Assembly: GCA_963797635.1 (NCBI GenBank)
Contig: CAWCPZ010000006.1
Coordinates: forward strand, 27,737-91,736
Source: JAOUEA01 sp963797635
Lineage (GTDB): Bacteria; Actinomycetota; UBA4738; HRBIN12
Length of the DNA stretch: 64,000 nt
Direction: 5' to 3'
Made by a program: the position numbers and the translations under genes. The notes beneath the pieces were generated by a model that did no database searches, was not told the origin of the DNA, and was given only the letters and a program-made list of their open reading frames with translations. Of the stretch, positions 49,810 to 58,269 are shown piece by piece. Each line of letters opens with the position of its first letter. Position 1 is the first letter of the stretch.

Positions 49810-50724
49810 TCATGCGAGCGGCCCCTTCAGATAGATCCGCCCGACGGTCGGTCGGTAGCCGAACTCCTCGTTGAGATGGCGGATCGGCGCGTTCCGCTCT
49901 TCGTTGCGCGTGCGCAGCTCTTCATAACCGTTCGCCTTCGCCCACGCGATCTGCGTCGCTTTCAGCGCACGAGCGACGCCCTGGCCGCGCCATGCACGCT
50001 TGACGCCGGTGAGGTCGTGGTGCGCCGTCTTGGGCTGGGCCGAGGTGAGCGAGAACTTCGCGTACCCGATCACCTCCGCACCGGCCATGGCCACGAAGGT
50101 TGCCTCCGGCCGGTCGCCCGGGCCGGCAAGCATGTCGTGCGCGAGCCAGTCCTCGAAGGGTTCGATCTGCTCGTCCTCGCCGCCGGGGATGTCGGGCGCC
50201 GCCTCCAGCACGACCTCATACATCCCGCGCGCAAGCTCGGGTTGTTCGGCCCACTGAACGATCTCGACGCCCTGCCGCGGCTTCACGTCTGGCGGTTCGA
50301 TCCTCGTCAGGTCCAGCGAGACCCCCTTCTCGCGGCGGTCCACGGCGAAGCCGCGTCGCTCAGCGAAGGCGAGGCTCTCCGGGTCGTTGTCGGCCACCAA
50401 GGCCTCGATCGTGTCGAGGTCCCTCGCGCGTGCCCAGGTCGAGATGACCTCGTAGAAGCCGGTCCCGGCACCCCGATGCCGCTGCTCGGGCAGCACGGTC
50501 ACGAGCGCGCTGACGACCTCGGGCCATGAGGGTTCGATCGCCCCGATCGCGGAACCACAGGCGTCACCATCGATCCGTGCCAGAAGATCGACATGGTCGA
50601 GCAGGCTCGCCCTGAAGGATCGCGCGTCGTCGATGCCGATCCTGTCGTGCGGCCAGACTGCATTGGAGATGTCGAGTCCGCTCTGCTCGTCCGCCTCGTC
50701 CGCATAGGGGGTGATCTCGGTCAT
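49810..50724 (-). CDS. Tandem GNAT acetyltransferase
   Basis: A 304-residue protein made of two GNAT folds. The first half has the acetyl-CoA loop VLPEQRHRGAGTGFYEVIS and ends GFAVDRREKG. The second half has ATFVAMAGAEVIGYAKFSL, TGVKRAWRGQGVARALKATQIAWAKANGYEELRT and GYRPTVGRIYLKGPL. RHRGAGTG and RGQGVA are the pyrophosphate-binding loops, so both domains may be active. Similar double GNATs such as MshD exist in Actinomycetota, but no mycothiol-pathway marker is seen here. ATG 50724. Acceptor substrate unknown. Confidence 0.9.
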   Translation of the reverse strand: MTEITPYADEADEQSGLDISNAVWPHDRIGIDDARSFRASLLDHVDLLARIDGDACGSAIGAIEPSWPEVVSALVTVLPEQRHRGAGTGFYEVISTWARARDLDTIEALVADNDPESLAFAERRGFAVDRREKGVSLDLTRIEPPDVKPRQGVEIVQWAEQPELARGMYEVVLEAAPDIPGGEDEQIEPFEDWLAHDMLAGPGDRPEATFVAMAGAEVIGYAKFSLTSAQPKTAHHDLTGVKRAWRGQGVARALKATQIAWAKANGYEELRTRNEERNAPIRHLNEEFGYRPTVGRIYLKGPLA

Positions 50725-50911
50725 GCAGACAAGGCTACCCAGGTCGTCCGATGCGGGGGAGCTCCTTTATTCGCCTGAGCACGGCGCAGGGTGCGAAGGC
50801 GAACCCGTGGAACCTGGGTGGATGCTAAGCCCTGTCGCGCCTCCAGTGCGCCAGCTCAATAGGGCTTCGGGTTGGGCTCAATCCGCTTGATGACTCGCCG
50901 TCAGGGTCCAG

Positions 50912-50929
50912 GTGGCGACGGGACGCCAC
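50912..50929 (-). terminator. Short hairpin after membrane-protein gene
   Basis: GTGGCG and CGCCAC form a perfect 6-bp stem with a 6-nt loop just past the stop of the gene at 50,945-51,598. No T run follows. It is a weak terminator candidate. Confidence 0.35.
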
Positions 50930-50944
50930 ACACATTGGCGTTGC

Positions 50945-51598
50945 TCAATCGTCCGTGGAGATCGAGCCGCCGACATATGTGCCGCCTGACTCACCAGGCC
51001 CGCTCTCGACGCCCACCCAGAACCTGATCGAACCTCGCTGCGCGGTCAGTTCGCCCGATTCCGCCGAGCCGCCGCCCTCGGCGAAGCCGGCCTGTGTGCT
51101 CTGATCCAGGAACGTCCATCCGTCTGACTCCAGGCTTGTGCGATAGCCGCTCACGACATCTTCGAGCGGGACGGAAGCAACGAACGCCTGCGCGCAGATG
51201 CCCTCGCTGTCCCTCGGCTCGCCCTGCAGCTCGACGCCCGGCGGCGAGGAGACGGACGTCAACGCCGCTTCCTCGCCTTCGTCACACGCACCGGGACCTC
51301 CGACCACACCGAGCACGATCGCGTAGGCGACGACGTCGAGGAGCGGAGCCGCGAGTGCCCAGACCGTCGTCACCGGCTTCGATGTGCCGCGGATCGTTCC
51401 CGCGAGGAGTACCAGGAGCAGCGCGGAGGCCGCTCCGACGCCGCCGAACAGGATCGCAGCTTGACCGGCGGAGGCGCCGCCCAGGCCTGCGACCACGATC
51501 GTTGCGAGAACAACCAACGCCTGCCCGAGCAGCAGGACAATGAGCAACGCCAGGGACACCTTCCGAGCCGTGCTCCGGGGTGCCTTCTCCTGCTGCAT
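50945..51598 (-). CDS. Membrane protein with C-terminal extracytoplasmic domain
   Basis: A 217-residue protein from ATG 51598. Three membrane helices occupy residues 12-105 (VSLALLIVLLLGQALVVLATIVV, ILFGGVGAASALLLVLLAG, and LAAPLLDVVAYAIVLGVVGG). The rest, about 110 residues, is acidic and exposed, with VPLEDVVSGYRTSLESDGWTF, a phrase often found in small actinobacterial lipoproteins and membrane proteins with a folded C-terminal domain. The two Cys (GACDEGEE and GICAQAF) may form a disulfide outside. Function unknown. No neighbour suggests a job. Confidence 0.72.
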   Translation of the reverse strand: MQQEKAPRSTARKVSLALLIVLLLGQALVVLATIVVAGLGGASAGQAAILFGGVGAASALLLVLLAGTIRGTSKPVTTVWALAAPLLDVVAYAIVLGVVGGPGACDEGEEAALTSVSSPPGVELQGEPRDSEGICAQAFVASVPLEDVVSGYRTSLESDGWTFLDQSTQAGFAEGGGSAESGELTAQRGSIRFWVGVESGPGESGGTYVGGSISTDD

Positions 51599-51992
51599 CG
51601 CCGTCAATGATGGACCTGATCATGCCGGGGACGTGCGCCATTCGATAAGCACATCGAGATGGGGTACAGGCGACCTAGATGGCGAACGTGTCGGACTCCG
51701 AGAATTCGACCAAGCAATCGTGCCCGAGGGAGCTCGATCGCCTCGATCGCACTCCGCATCCGCTTGGTGTCGAGCCAGGAGGAAAAGGCCGGTCTTGGAA
51801 CCTGCGTTTCAGGTAGCGGATCGACCAGTGCACGTCGCTCTCCCCGAGCTCATCGAGGTCGTCGACGATGAGCAGATATCGGAGCAAGTCATCTCGGCGT
51901 CAGGGCCATGCTCGGATGCTAGTTGAGACCTGGCCTGCCCCAACGAGACATGTCCGATTGACGCGTGCTTTGGGAAGTGCAACGGTCGTCCG
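51599..51992. other. Intergenic stretch, no convincing gene
   Basis: About 390 bp between divergent genes. A minus-strand 70-codon frame at 51,675-51,887 starts with the protein-like stretch YLLIVDDLDELGESDVHWSI but ends in low-complexity Arg/Ser sequence, so it is at best a gene fragment. No RNA gene or strong repeat was seen. Confidence 0.5.
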
Positions 51993-52511
51993 ATGGAGGG
52001 CTGGGCGCGGCTGACGAGGGTCGCGGTCTCGCTGCTGCTCGTCGGCGTGATCGTTTCCGTGAGCTCGCCGAGCGCTGCGGTCACGCGCTGGGACCCCCGG
52101 CGGGACGCGTACGTGGACGTCCGCAAGACCAGCAAGAACAAGGTGCTGATCGACGGAGCTCCTGTCCGCTTGCGGTTCAAGGTCATCGCAACGCTGTCCA
52201 ACGACTGGTCGGTATTCGTGTACCTCGATACGCGCGGAGACCCGGGACCCGACTATCGACTGGGGAACTTCGAGACCTTCGGGATGAGCCGATGCAGGAT
52301 TCGGCGAGTCCCGAACGGTGATCCCCACCCTATCCGGTGCGGTCTCAAGTTCATCGACGACGTCCTCCTCGCGAGGCTCTGGTGGAGCGTCCCGAGACAT
52401 CGGCTCTCGCCCGACAAGGTCATCCGATGGCACGTCCACACTCATGACGTCGGGTTCGACCCGCATGGCAGGCACGACGATCGGGCACCAGATATGGGCT
52501 GGTATCCATAA
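51993..52511 (+). CDS. Secreted protein, unknown
   Basis: A 172-residue protein from ATG 51993. The signal peptide (RVAVSLLLVGVIVSVSSPSAAV) precedes a mature part of about 140 residues with KVLIDGAPVRLRFKVIATLSNDW, FVYLDTRGDPGPDYR and CRIRRVPNGDPHPIRCGLKF. The pattern of strands followed by a Cys pair is common in small exported proteins of Actinomycetota that carry a single beta sandwich. Codon choice is somewhat less GC-biased than in the surrounding housekeeping genes. No function can be proposed. Confidence 0.68.
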   Translation: MEGWARLTRVAVSLLLVGVIVSVSSPSAAVTRWDPRRDAYVDVRKTSKNKVLIDGAPVRLRFKVIATLSNDWSVFVYLDTRGDPGPDYRLGNFETFGMSRCRIRRVPNGDPHPIRCGLKFIDDVLLARLWWSVPRHRLSPDKVIRWHVHTHDVGFDPHGRHDDRAPDMGWYP

Positions 52512-52619
52512 CTGTGGCAATGCGGTGCCCGGCCCGTTGAATGCGGTCGTTACCGGTCCCGTCTCGGCGGCAGAGGGTATCCGCTAATTTGGGGGCATCC
52601 CAAGGCAGAGGAGCGCCCC

Positions 52620-53201
52620 ATGGGCAAGGTGGTCATGTACAGCTCGGTGTCGGTGGACGGCTTCATCGCGGACGAGAACGACCAGCCCGGACCCCTGTTC
52701 GACTGGTTGTCCAGCGGTGACGTGCCGTTGGACGAGAGCGGCTACCTGAAGGTGTCGCAGACCTCCTACGATTACACCCGGGCGTACTGGGACCAGATCG
52801 GGGTGACGATCGCCGGCCGCCACGTCTTCGACATGACGGACGGCTGGGACGGGAAGCCTCCGAGCGGGATCGACCACGTGGTCGTCGTGACGCACCGGCC
52901 GGAGCCCGAGGGCTGGGACCCCGAGGCGCCGTTTCACTTCGTCGACGGCGTCGAGGCAGCCGTGGCCAAGGCGCAGGAGCTTGCGGGTGACCGCTTGGTC
53001 GAGGTCGCCGCTGGCGACGTCGGTGGCCAGGTGCTTGCCGCGGGCCTGATCGACGAGGTGCGCATGGACGTCGTACCCGTCGTGTTCGGGTCCGGCAAGC
53101 GCTACTTCGGGTCGGTCCACGCGCAGCACCTGTTGGAGGATCCTGACGTGGTGATTCAGGGCAACCGGGTGCTTCACCTGCGCTATCGGGTGCGCCGTTG
53201 A
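52620..53201 (+). CDS. Dihydrofolate reductase/RibD C-terminal family protein
   Basis: A 193-residue protein from ATG 52620 (SD aggagcgcccc). Blocks typical of this family are MYSSVSVDGFIADEND, IAGRHVFDMTDGWDGKPP, VVTHRPEP, VEVAAGDVGGQVLAAGLIDEV and VVFGSGKRYFG. The pattern GDVGGQVLAAGLIDEVR is the NADPH-binding region shared with RibD reductase domains. The natural substrate of such stand-alone members is not known. It is convergent with the pyrimidine-degradation operon, 47 bp between the stops. Confidence 0.9.
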   Translation: MGKVVMYSSVSVDGFIADENDQPGPLFDWLSSGDVPLDESGYLKVSQTSYDYTRAYWDQIGVTIAGRHVFDMTDGWDGKPPSGIDHVVVVTHRPEPEGWDPEAPFHFVDGVEAAVAKAQELAGDRLVEVAAGDVGGQVLAAGLIDEVRMDVVPVVFGSGKRYFGSVHAQHLLEDPDVVIQGNRVLHLRYRVRR

Positions 53202-53248
53202 CCGATCTGAGCGGGTACGCGACATCCCCTCTCCCCGCTCGGTCTGGC

Positions 53249-54265
53249 TCAGGTCCTCGCGGCGACGTGCTCGGCGAGCGTCGGCAGGACCTTCTCCCCG
53301 TACGCCTGGAGCGTCGCGTCCTTGGCGTCGTGCTGTAGGTACACCGCGAACTGGTCCACACCCAGCGCGTGCAGCTCCTGGAGGCGCCGCACGTGCTCGG
53401 TCACAGGTCCCAGGATGCAGAAGCGGTCCACGATCTCGTCGGGCACGAACGCGGTGTGGACGTTGCCGACCTGTCCGTGCTCGTTGTAGTCGTACCCCTC
53501 GCGTCCCTTGATGTAGTCGGTCAGGGCCGCGGGAACGTCCGAGGTCTCGCCGTAGCGCGCCACGATGTCGGCGACGTGGTTGCCCACCATGCCGCCGAAC
53601 CATCGGCACTGGTCGCGCGCGTACGCGAGGTCGTCCCCCACGAAGGCCGGCGCCGCGACGCAGATCGTGAGTTCGGCTGGATCGCGGCCCGCCTCCTTCG
53701 CGGCCCGCCGAACGGCGCCGATCGTCCACGCCGCGATGTCGGGGTCGGCGAGCTGGAGGATGAACCCGTCGCCCACCTCGCCGATCAGCCGCAGGGCCTT
53801 GGGTCCGTACCCGGCCATCCACACTTGCGCTCTGCTCTTTGACGCCCACGGCAGCCGCAGCGTCGAGCCCCGATACTCGACCTCACGTCCGTTCACTAGC
53901 TCGCGGATCACATGGACGGACTCGCCCAGCGCCCGCAATGTCGACGGCTTCCCGTTGATCACGCGCACCGCCGAGTCGCCCCGGCCGATGCCGATCACCG
54001 TTCGGTTGCCGAACATCTCGTTCAGCGTGGCGAAGAGACTGGCCGTGACCGTCCAGTCGCGCGTGAGAGGGTTCGTGACCATCGGGCCGACGGTGACGGT
54101 GCGCGTCTCAGCCAGGATCTGCGTGAAGATAGGGAACGGCTCCTCCCACAACAGGTGACTGTCGAACGTCCACACGTGACTGAACCCGTAGGTCTCGGCC
54201 CGCTTCGCGAGGTCCACGACCCGTGCGCTCGGCGGCGTCGTCTGTAGCACCACGCCGATGTCCAT
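53249..54265 (-). CDS. LLM-class flavin/F420-dependent oxidoreductase
   Basis: A 338-residue luciferase-like TIM barrel protein from ATG 54265 with an ideal SD (aggaggg). Features are DIGVVLQTTPPSARVVDLAKRAETYGFSHVW, the phrase VGPMVTNPLTRDWTVTASLFATLNEMFGNR, GIGRGDSAVRVIN and WMAGYGPKALRLIGEVGDGFI. These are typical of the F420-dependent subgroup. It is the third gene of an operon after beta-ureidopropionase and dihydropyrimidinase (10-bp gap), so it probably acts on a pyrimidine or a related intermediate. No dihydropyrimidine dehydrogenase is present in the window. Confidence 0.9.
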   Translation of the reverse strand: MDIGVVLQTTPPSARVVDLAKRAETYGFSHVWTFDSHLLWEEPFPIFTQILAETRTVTVGPMVTNPLTRDWTVTASLFATLNEMFGNRTVIGIGRGDSAVRVINGKPSTLRALGESVHVIRELVNGREVEYRGSTLRLPWASKSRAQVWMAGYGPKALRLIGEVGDGFILQLADPDIAAWTIGAVRRAAKEAGRDPAELTICVAAPAFVGDDLAYARDQCRWFGGMVGNHVADIVARYGETSDVPAALTDYIKGREGYDYNEHGQVGNVHTAFVPDEIVDRFCILGPVTEHVRRLQELHALGVDQFAVYLQHDAKDATLQAYGEKVLPTLAEHVAART

Positions 54266-54275
54266 GGCCCTCCTC

Positions 54276-55700
54276 CTACACGAGGTACTGCGACAGCTCG
54301 CGAGCGATGAATCGGCCGTGACCCTTGCGGCCAACGTAGGCATCGTCCTCGATCACCACGGTGCCGCGCGAGAGCACGGTGTCGACCTTGCCGTCGACCA
54401 CGAAGCCCTCGTAGGCCGAGTAGTCCATGTTCATGTGGTGCTTGTCGTCGATGCCGATCGTGGTCTGCCGATTCGGGTCCCACACGAGCACGTCCGCGTC
54501 GGCGCCCGGCGCGATGATCCCCTTGCGCGGGTACATGCCGAACATCCGCGCCGGCGTCGTGCAGCACGTCTCGACCCACCGTTCCAGCGAGAGCTGGCCC
54601 GTCACGACGCCCTGGTACATCAGCTCCATGCGGTGCTCGACCCCGCCGATGCCGTTCGGGATCTTGGAGAAGTCGCCCAGGCCCAGCTCCTTCTGGTCCT
54701 TGAAGCAGAACGGGCAGTGGTCGGTGGAGACGATCGCCAGGTCGTTCGTGCGCAGCCCCTGCCACAGGTTCTCCTGATGGTGGCGTCCATCGGTCGAGGA
54801 GCGCAGCGGCGTCGAGCACACCCACTTCGCGCCCTCGAACCCAGGCCTGGCGAGCGTCTCCTCCAGCGTCAGCCACAGGTACTGCGGGCAGGTCTCGGCG
54901 AAGACGTTGCGACCGTCCCGCCGCGCGACGGCGATCTCCTCGAGCGCGTCGGCCGCGGACATGTGCACCACGTAGAGGGGCACGTTGCCCGCGACGTCCG
55001 CCAGCACGATCGCGCGATGCGTGGCCTCGGCCTCCAACGCGGACGGCCGGGTGTAGCCGTGGTGCACGGGGTCGGTGTCGCCCCGAGCCAGCGCCTGGGC
55101 CACGAGCACGTCGATCGCGATGCCGTTCTCGGCGTGCATCATGATCATGGCGCCGCACTCCGCCGCGGTCTGCATCGCGCGCAGGATCTGTCCGTCGTCG
55201 CTGTAGAGCACGCCGGGATACGCCATGAACAGCTTGAAGCTCGTGACACCCTCGTGCTCGGTGAGGTACTTCATGGACTTCAGCGCCGCGTCGTCGACCC
55301 CGCCGATGATCTGGTGGAAGCCGTAGTCGATCGCGCACTCTCCCTCGGCCTTGCGGTGCCACTCGGCGAGGCCGGCCTGCACGTCCTCGCCGGTCCGCTG
55401 CACCGCGAAGTCGATGATCGTCGTGACGCCGCCCCACGCGGCGGCGCGGGTGCCCGTCTCGAACGTATCGGAGGCGAACGTCCCGCCGAACGGCAGCTCC
55501 ATGTGGGTGTGGACGTCGATCCCGCCGGGAACCACGTGCTTCCCGGTCGCGTCGATGACCTTCTCGCACCCCGGCTCGGCGTCGGCGAAGAAGCCGGGAG
55601 CGCCGACCGAGGCGATCGTCTCGCCGTCGATCAGGACGTCGGCGGGCTCGACCCCGGCGGGCGAGATGACCGTCCCGTTCTTGATCAGCGTTCGTGCCAT
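54276..55700 (-). CDS. hydA: Dihydropyrimidinase (D-hydantoinase)
   Basis: A 474-residue cyclic amidohydrolase from ATG 55700. Metal ligands are His64 and His66 in GGIDVHTHM, the carbamylated Lys156 in TSFKLFMAYPG, and later His and Asp in MMHAEN, HMSAADALEEI and STDHCPF. The long middle HHGYTRPSALEAEA region fits dihydropyrimidinase rather than allantoinase. It opens dihydrouracil or dihydrothymine to N-carbamoyl-beta-alanine, the substrate of the enzyme encoded 28 bp upstream. The stop is 10 bp before the LLM gene start. Confidence 0.94.
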   Translation of the reverse strand: MARTLIKNGTVISPAGVEPADVLIDGETIASVGAPGFFADAEPGCEKVIDATGKHVVPGGIDVHTHMELPFGGTFASDTFETGTRAAAWGGVTTIIDFAVQRTGEDVQAGLAEWHRKAEGECAIDYGFHQIIGGVDDAALKSMKYLTEHEGVTSFKLFMAYPGVLYSDDGQILRAMQTAAECGAMIMMHAENGIAIDVLVAQALARGDTDPVHHGYTRPSALEAEATHRAIVLADVAGNVPLYVVHMSAADALEEIAVARRDGRNVFAETCPQYLWLTLEETLARPGFEGAKWVCSTPLRSSTDGRHHQENLWQGLRTNDLAIVSTDHCPFCFKDQKELGLGDFSKIPNGIGGVEHRMELMYQGVVTGQLSLERWVETCCTTPARMFGMYPRKGIIAPGADADVLVWDPNRQTTIGIDDKHHMNMDYSAYEGFVVDGKVDTVLSRGTVVIEDDAYVGRKGHGRFIARELSQYLV

Positions 55701-55728
55701 GTGTCGGACCTCCTCGCGCGTCCGGTGC

Positions 55729-56571
55729 TCAGCGCGCGACGATCGCGTCGTAGGCGTCGGGGCGGCGATCGCGATAGAACGCCCACCGGTCGCGGACCTC
55801 GCGGATCTTCCCGAGGTCGAGGTCCCGCACGATCAGCTCCGGCTTGAACGCGTCGCCGACCTCACCCACGAACTGTCCCTCCGGATCGACGAAGTAGCTC
55901 TGCCCGTAGAAGTCGTTCTCGCCGAGCGGCTCGATGCCCACGCGGTTGATCGCACCCACGTAGTACATGTTCGCGACGGCCGCGGCCGGTTGCTCGAGTC
56001 GCCACAGGTACTCGCTGAGCCCACGGTGCGTGGCGCTGGGGTTGAAGACGATCTCGGCGCCTCCGAGGCCGAGGATGCGCCAGCCCTCGGGGAAGTGGCG
56101 GTCGTAGCAGATGTAGACGCCGACCTTACCGACCGCGGTCTCGAAGATCGGATACCCACCGGTGCCCGGCGCGAAGTAGAACTTCTCCCAGAAGCCCTGG
56201 ACCTGCGGGATGTGCTGCTTGCGGTACTTGCCGAGATAGGTGCCGTCGGCGTCGATGACCGCGGCGGTGTTGTGGTACAGGCCCGGCTGCACGATCTCGT
56301 ACATGGGCAGGACCATCACCATCCCAAGTTCCTTCGCGATGCTCTGGAACCGCTTCGTGGTCGGCCCGTCCGGGATCGGCTCGGTGTAGTCGTAGTACTG
56401 AGCGTCCTGCACCTGGCAGAAGTACGGCCCGTAGAAGAGCTCCTGGAAGCAGATGACCTGCGCGCCCTGAGCGGCGGCACCGCGGGCCGCCTCCTCGTGC
56501 TTGTCGATCATCGCCTCTTGGGTTCCAGCCCAGTCGGTCTGCAGCAGGGCCGCCTTCACGGTGGTGGACAT
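55729..56571 (-). CDS. Beta-ureidopropionase (N-carbamoyl-beta-alanine amidohydrolase)
   Basis: A 280-residue carbon-nitrogen hydrolase with the nitrilase triad Glu44 (FQELFYGPYF), Lys118 (YRKQHIPQ) and Cys155 (GVYICYDRHFPEGWR). The segment FWEKFYFAPGTGGYP and the end HRGLSEYLWRLEQPAAAVAN are typical of N-carbamoyl-beta-alanine/putrescine amidases. In this context it should release beta-alanine, CO2 and ammonia from the product of dihydropyrimidinase. It is the first gene of the operon, started at ATG 56571. N-carbamoylputrescine amidase is the alternative, less likely next to hydA. Confidence 0.93.
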   Translation of the reverse strand: MSTTVKAALLQTDWAGTQEAMIDKHEEAARGAAAQGAQVICFQELFYGPYFCQVQDAQYYDYTEPIPDGPTTKRFQSIAKELGMVMVLPMYEIVQPGLYHNTAAVIDADGTYLGKYRKQHIPQVQGFWEKFYFAPGTGGYPIFETAVGKVGVYICYDRHFPEGWRILGLGGAEIVFNPSATHRGLSEYLWRLEQPAAAVANMYYVGAINRVGIEPLGENDFYGQSYFVDPEGQFVGEVGDAFKPELIVRDLDLGKIREVRDRWAFYRDRRPDAYDAIVAR

Positions 56572-56716
56572 GGCATCGCTCCCTCAGTCCTCGGTTCAGC
56601 CCTCGTGCAGGTATGTCAGCACGGCAGGGGCGTGTCTTTTCGGCATCGTAGCCCGCCGCGGCGCGGTGCGGTTCAACTGACGACGCCGACGGAGACCCCT
56701 GAGCCTGGACAGCAAG

Positions 56717-56748
56717 CGGCCCGGCGTCCGTGGTGGCACGCCGGGCCG
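56717..56748 (-). terminator. Perfect 11-bp hairpin downstream of secreted-protein gene
   Basis: CGGCCCGGCGT and ACGCCGGGCCG pair fully with a 10-nt loop. It lies 22 bp past the stop of the secreted protein at 56,771-57,643 and upstream of the pyrimidine operon promoter, so it separates two transcripts on the same strand. No T run follows. Confidence 0.6.
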
Positions 56749-56770
56749 TCTGCCTCAACCGACTCGTTTC

Positions 56771-57643
56771 TTAGGCGGCGTGCACCACCAGGTTGCCGGT
56801 CTGGATCGGGAAGTCCACGTACGCACCGGCCGGCTGGCTACAGCCGGACCCGGCCGCGTAGTTGTGCCCGTACGTGTCAGCGCCAGACGCACCACCGTCG
56901 GTCACGCGGACGGCCACGGGCGCGAGCGGCGCGAGCGACGCACTCGCCGGGATCGTGTAGTCGAAGGTCGCCGTGTGGGCGGCCGGGTCGACGTTGGCGC
57001 ACGTCACCGGGGTCGTGAACGAGAACACCTCGGACACGGCACCGGCTGCGATCTCGAACGAGCCATCACGAGCGATGTCGTCGTTCCACGTACCGCTGAT
57101 CGAGCCTTGCGGCGTGATCGTCCCACTGAGCGTCGTCGTGTTCCACTGGTACAGCGCCCCATCGTCGTCGGCGTCGAGCGTCAGCGTGATCTTGTTGCCG
57201 ACGATCGTGCCGGTGAACGTCTCCGTCCACGTCGGGTTCGAGGCGTAGAAGCCGGTCCCCTCGAACGACAGGGAGGTCGGCGAGAGCGGCTGGAAGTCGG
57301 TCACCTGCAGCGTGTGCACGCACGCGCCTTGGCAGAGACCCGCGTACTCGAACGAGACGTCGAACGCGGCGTCACCGAATGCCCACACGCCCGAACCTTC
57401 GTCGGCGTACTGGAAGTTCGTGTACGTCACGTTGCCCTTGTTGGTGGCCCTCTCGAACGCGTTGAAGTTGATCGCCTGCTTCTCGTTGTGGTCCTGGCCA
57501 ACGGCGCCCATGACGATCGAACCCGTCGCCTTCTCCACAGCCGGCGCCGCAAGCGCTGCCTGTGGCATCGCAGTGAGCGCGATGCTGGCCATCGCGACGG
57601 CCACGATCGTGCTCCCAGCGAGCTTGATCAGCTTGTTCCTCAT
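56771..57643 (-). CDS. Secreted protein with beta-sandwich domain, unknown
   Basis: A 290-residue protein from ATG 57643. A signal peptide (LIKLAGSTIVAVAMASIALTA, then MPQAALA) precedes a Thr/Gly/Asn-rich mature part. Parts read NFNAFERATNKGNVTYTNFQY, GLCQGACVHTLQVTDF, TFTGTIVGNKITLTLDADDDG and TLSGTITPQGSISGTWND, a mix of strands with one Cys pair and a second Cys pair later (VTCANVD, GSGCSQPAG). The pattern TLSGTITPQGSISGTWND is common in exported beta-barrel-like proteins. It has no anchor, so it is likely released or loosely surface-bound. An inverted repeat (57,671-57,687) lies 28 bp upstream of the start. Confidence 0.78.
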   Translation of the reverse strand: MRNKLIKLAGSTIVAVAMASIALTAMPQAALAAPAVEKATGSIVMGAVGQDHNEKQAINFNAFERATNKGNVTYTNFQYADEGSGVWAFGDAAFDVSFEYAGLCQGACVHTLQVTDFQPLSPTSLSFEGTGFYASNPTWTETFTGTIVGNKITLTLDADDDGALYQWNTTTLSGTITPQGSISGTWNDDIARDGSFEIAAGAVSEVFSFTTPVTCANVDPAAHTATFDYTIPASASLAPLAPVAVRVTDGGASGADTYGHNYAAGSGCSQPAGAYVDFPIQTGNLVVHAA

Positions 57644-58269
57644 CGTTCCCTAACCCTTCTGGTTGTGCGCCGCTACGTTCTGTAGCGCTTCGCAACGTGA
57701 AAACTGCTCTGTATCTAGGGTGCGAGCAGCGTCCACCGAACGTCAGTGACTTTGGTAGGGACCTCCCGCGATCGAGGTCACACGCGGCCGCGAACCCACG
57801 ACGTGAGCGATGTGCCCGGTGCGACTGCCTCGTCTCCTGGACGCCACGACCGAGGAAAACGTTCACCGTCACCGGAGTGATCGGTGGCACCGTCACAATC
57901 GAGCGCACGCAGGCCGTGGCGACGGCGCGGCGGCAGACCCCGACGCCACCGAGGCCAAGATCCGCGAACGTGCCGCCCTCGAGTTGGAGGCGACCTTCGA
58001 GAGCAGGCTGGCGATCTGGGAGCACATGGCTCGCCATGGTGTCGCCCGCCGTCCGGCGTCCAGGCGGACCGTTGCGGTGAGCGCGGCCTGGACGTGAGCA
58101 GGCGCCGCACACGGTCGAACCGGGCCCGAAGTTGCGCCCAGAGAGAACCGGGCGGGGAGTCAGATCGCTGGGTAGACGACTTCGGGCCTTGCGCCCAACA
58201 GCAACGCGGGGCTAAGGTACGCAGCGTTTAGTTCGAATTCCGTGCCCGCGGGACCGAAAGGGGACGCGA
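57644..58269. other. Non-coding stretch with inverted and direct repeats
   Basis: This stretch holds no convincing gene. Near 57,671-57,687 CGCTAC and GTAGCG form a 6-bp inverted repeat in the leader of the secreted gene. Near 58,068 lies the first copy of a three-copy element. GGCCCGAAGT (58,123-58,132) and ACTTCGGGCC (58,179-58,188) form a perfect 10-bp inverted repeat, and each arm is followed by TTGCGCCCA. These may be operator or recombination sequence, or leftovers of mobile DNA. Confidence 0.5.
58068..58098 (+). repeat. Copy 1 of a 31-bp repeat, reads TVAVSAAWT-stop
   Basis: The unit begins ACCGTTGCGGT and ends TGGACGTGAG. In one frame it reads TVAVSAAWT followed by TGA. Copies at 58,841 and 59,256 keep the frame and the stop; copy 2 is 28/31 identical, copy 3 about 26/31. 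Confidence 0.7.

Noticed and set aside
49603..50529. 308-codon plus-strand frame after the membrane protein
   Set aside because: Only the first 40 or so codons continue the membrane protein; the rest mirrors the GNAT gene.
57810..58097. 96-codon frame ending TVAVSAAWT as a recombinase gene
   Set aside because: Its body has no recombinase motif and the start is arbitrary; only the short ending is repeated, so it is listed as a repeat.
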